In this document: positions 63,609-64,000 of the stretch, one piece after another
How the letters are laid out: every line of letters begins with the position of its first letter
How positions within the stretch are numbered: the first letter of the stretch is position 1
Source: Rubrolithibacter danxiaensis
GTDB taxonomy: Bacteria; Bacteroidota; Bacteroidia; Sphingobacteriales; Sphingobacteriaceae
Direction of reading: 5' to 3'
DNA length: 64,000 nucleotides
Assembly: GCF_047272945.1 (NCBI RefSeq)
Contig: NZ_JBKOPS010000005.1
Coordinates: forward strand, 186,001-250,000
The notes under the pieces: model-generated
What the model was told of the DNA's origin: nothing
Seen by the model: the letters and a program-made list of their open reading frames with translations, nothing else
The model's database searches: none
Translations under genes and position numbers: made by a program

Positions 63609-64000
63609 ATGACCCAAGATAAAACAGAAGATATTGAGCTGGTTTATGATGTCAATGATCAACCTCGGTCAACCCGGGATTGGATTATCTATTGTCTGCA
63701 ATGGGTAGTGACAATGATTTATGCCGTGGTGTGGGGTTATGCTATCGTAGGTCTTGAAATGGGGTTTAAGTCCGCTGAACTTTCAGGCTATATGTCTTCA
63801 ATTGTTCTTACTATTGGACTTTCAACTTTGCTTCAGGTTTGGCTGGGACATCGTATGGCCATGGTTTCGGGCCCCAATGTTATTCCATCTCTCGCCATTG
63901 TCGCAGCAATCACTGCCGGCGGTAGAGACTATGCCCAGCAGGCTTTTCTTGCACAGTCCATCGCAAGTATTGTCATTATCGCATTAACTCTTTTTGGGGC
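63609..64000 (+). CDS. NCS2 family permease, 5' part (cut by window end)
   Basis: The first 130 codons of a second NCS2-type permease. It starts MTQDKTEDIELVYDVNDQPR and continues with helices and the family block WLGHRMAMVSGPNVIPSLAI. The frame is open to the window end. It is divergent from the first NCS2 gene, with 163 nt between them. ATG at 63609. Confidence 0.85.
   Translation, partial: MTQDKTEDIELVYDVNDQPRSTRDWIIYCLQWVVTMIYAVVWGYAIVGLEMGFKSAELSGYMSSIVLTIGLSTLLQVWLGHRMAMVSGPNVIPSLAIVAAITAGGRDYAQQAFLAQSIASIVIIALTLFG

Overview
The window reads as a low-GC chromosome segment of a Bacteroidota bacterium, most like the Chitinophagaceae/Sphingobacteriia. The evidence is Bacteroides-type Tra proteins, few Shine-Dalgarno sequences, candidate TAnnTTTG-type promoter boxes, and families typical of the phylum (DUF72, DUF2267, HYC_CC_PP-like, AraC and GAF-kinase types). 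Positions 13732-13741 are Ns, so this is a draft scaffold.

Region 1 (1-14.6 kb) is mostly core genome: a thioredoxin 3' end, a DUF58 protein, a YjlB-like cupin, a frameshifted DUF72 gene, a UvrD/PcrA helicase, a periplasmic-TPR membrane protein with a kinase-like phosphoacceptor helix but no ATPase domain, an M20 dipeptidase convergent with a dipeptide epimerase, a DUF255 protein, a SlyD-like prolyl isomerase, and small membrane or hypothetical genes around the gap. Divergent from the TPR protein lie three tandem near-identical 47-codon lipopeptide genes (6614-7118), the most intriguing small system in the window.

Region 2 (14.8-35.3 kb) is an integrated conjugative-element module beside tRNA-Lys(CTT). 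A large serine recombinase reads antisense into the tRNA. A single minus-strand operon of about 18.5 kb (35139 to 16676) then carries a Bacteroidetes-type T4SS: TraE, TraF, TraG, three TraI-like proteins, TraJ, TraK, a TraL-like protein, TraM and TraN, plus a 1860-aa methylase/helicase fusion. I see no relaxase, coupling protein, TraA, TraO, TraP or TraQ. A candidate operon promoter lies at 35223-35254, and three GGGTACAA direct repeats sit immediately upstream of it. The operon ends at a terminator near 16626-16647.

Region 3 (35.4-44.7 kb) has TspO, an RteC-like protein, a membrane-anchored LuxR regulator and a GNAT enzyme, then a copper/metal-stress operon: an AraC regulator with an N-terminal MxCxxC motif, an outer-membrane protein, a tandem DUF305 lipoprotein, a Cys-rich four-helix copper-binding protein, a VKOR/SPW membrane protein and HYC_CC_PP-like proteins.

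Region 4 (45-64 kb) looks like a stress and reserve-carbohydrate region: erythromycin-esterase-like protein, a frameshifted DUF2267 gene, a response regulator, small beta-rich proteins, lipoprotein Cu/Zn superoxide dismutase, a DJ-1/PfpI protein, a GAF histidine kinase, a phosphoribosyltransferase, a GT4 glycosyltransferase next to an amylo-1,6-glucosidase, a fatty-acid hydroxylase, an alpha/beta hydrolase, a YciF-like ferritin-fold protein, and two divergent NCS2 nucleobase permeases (the second cut by the window end). Several gene remnants (47277-47513, 58294-58458) suggest ongoing decay.
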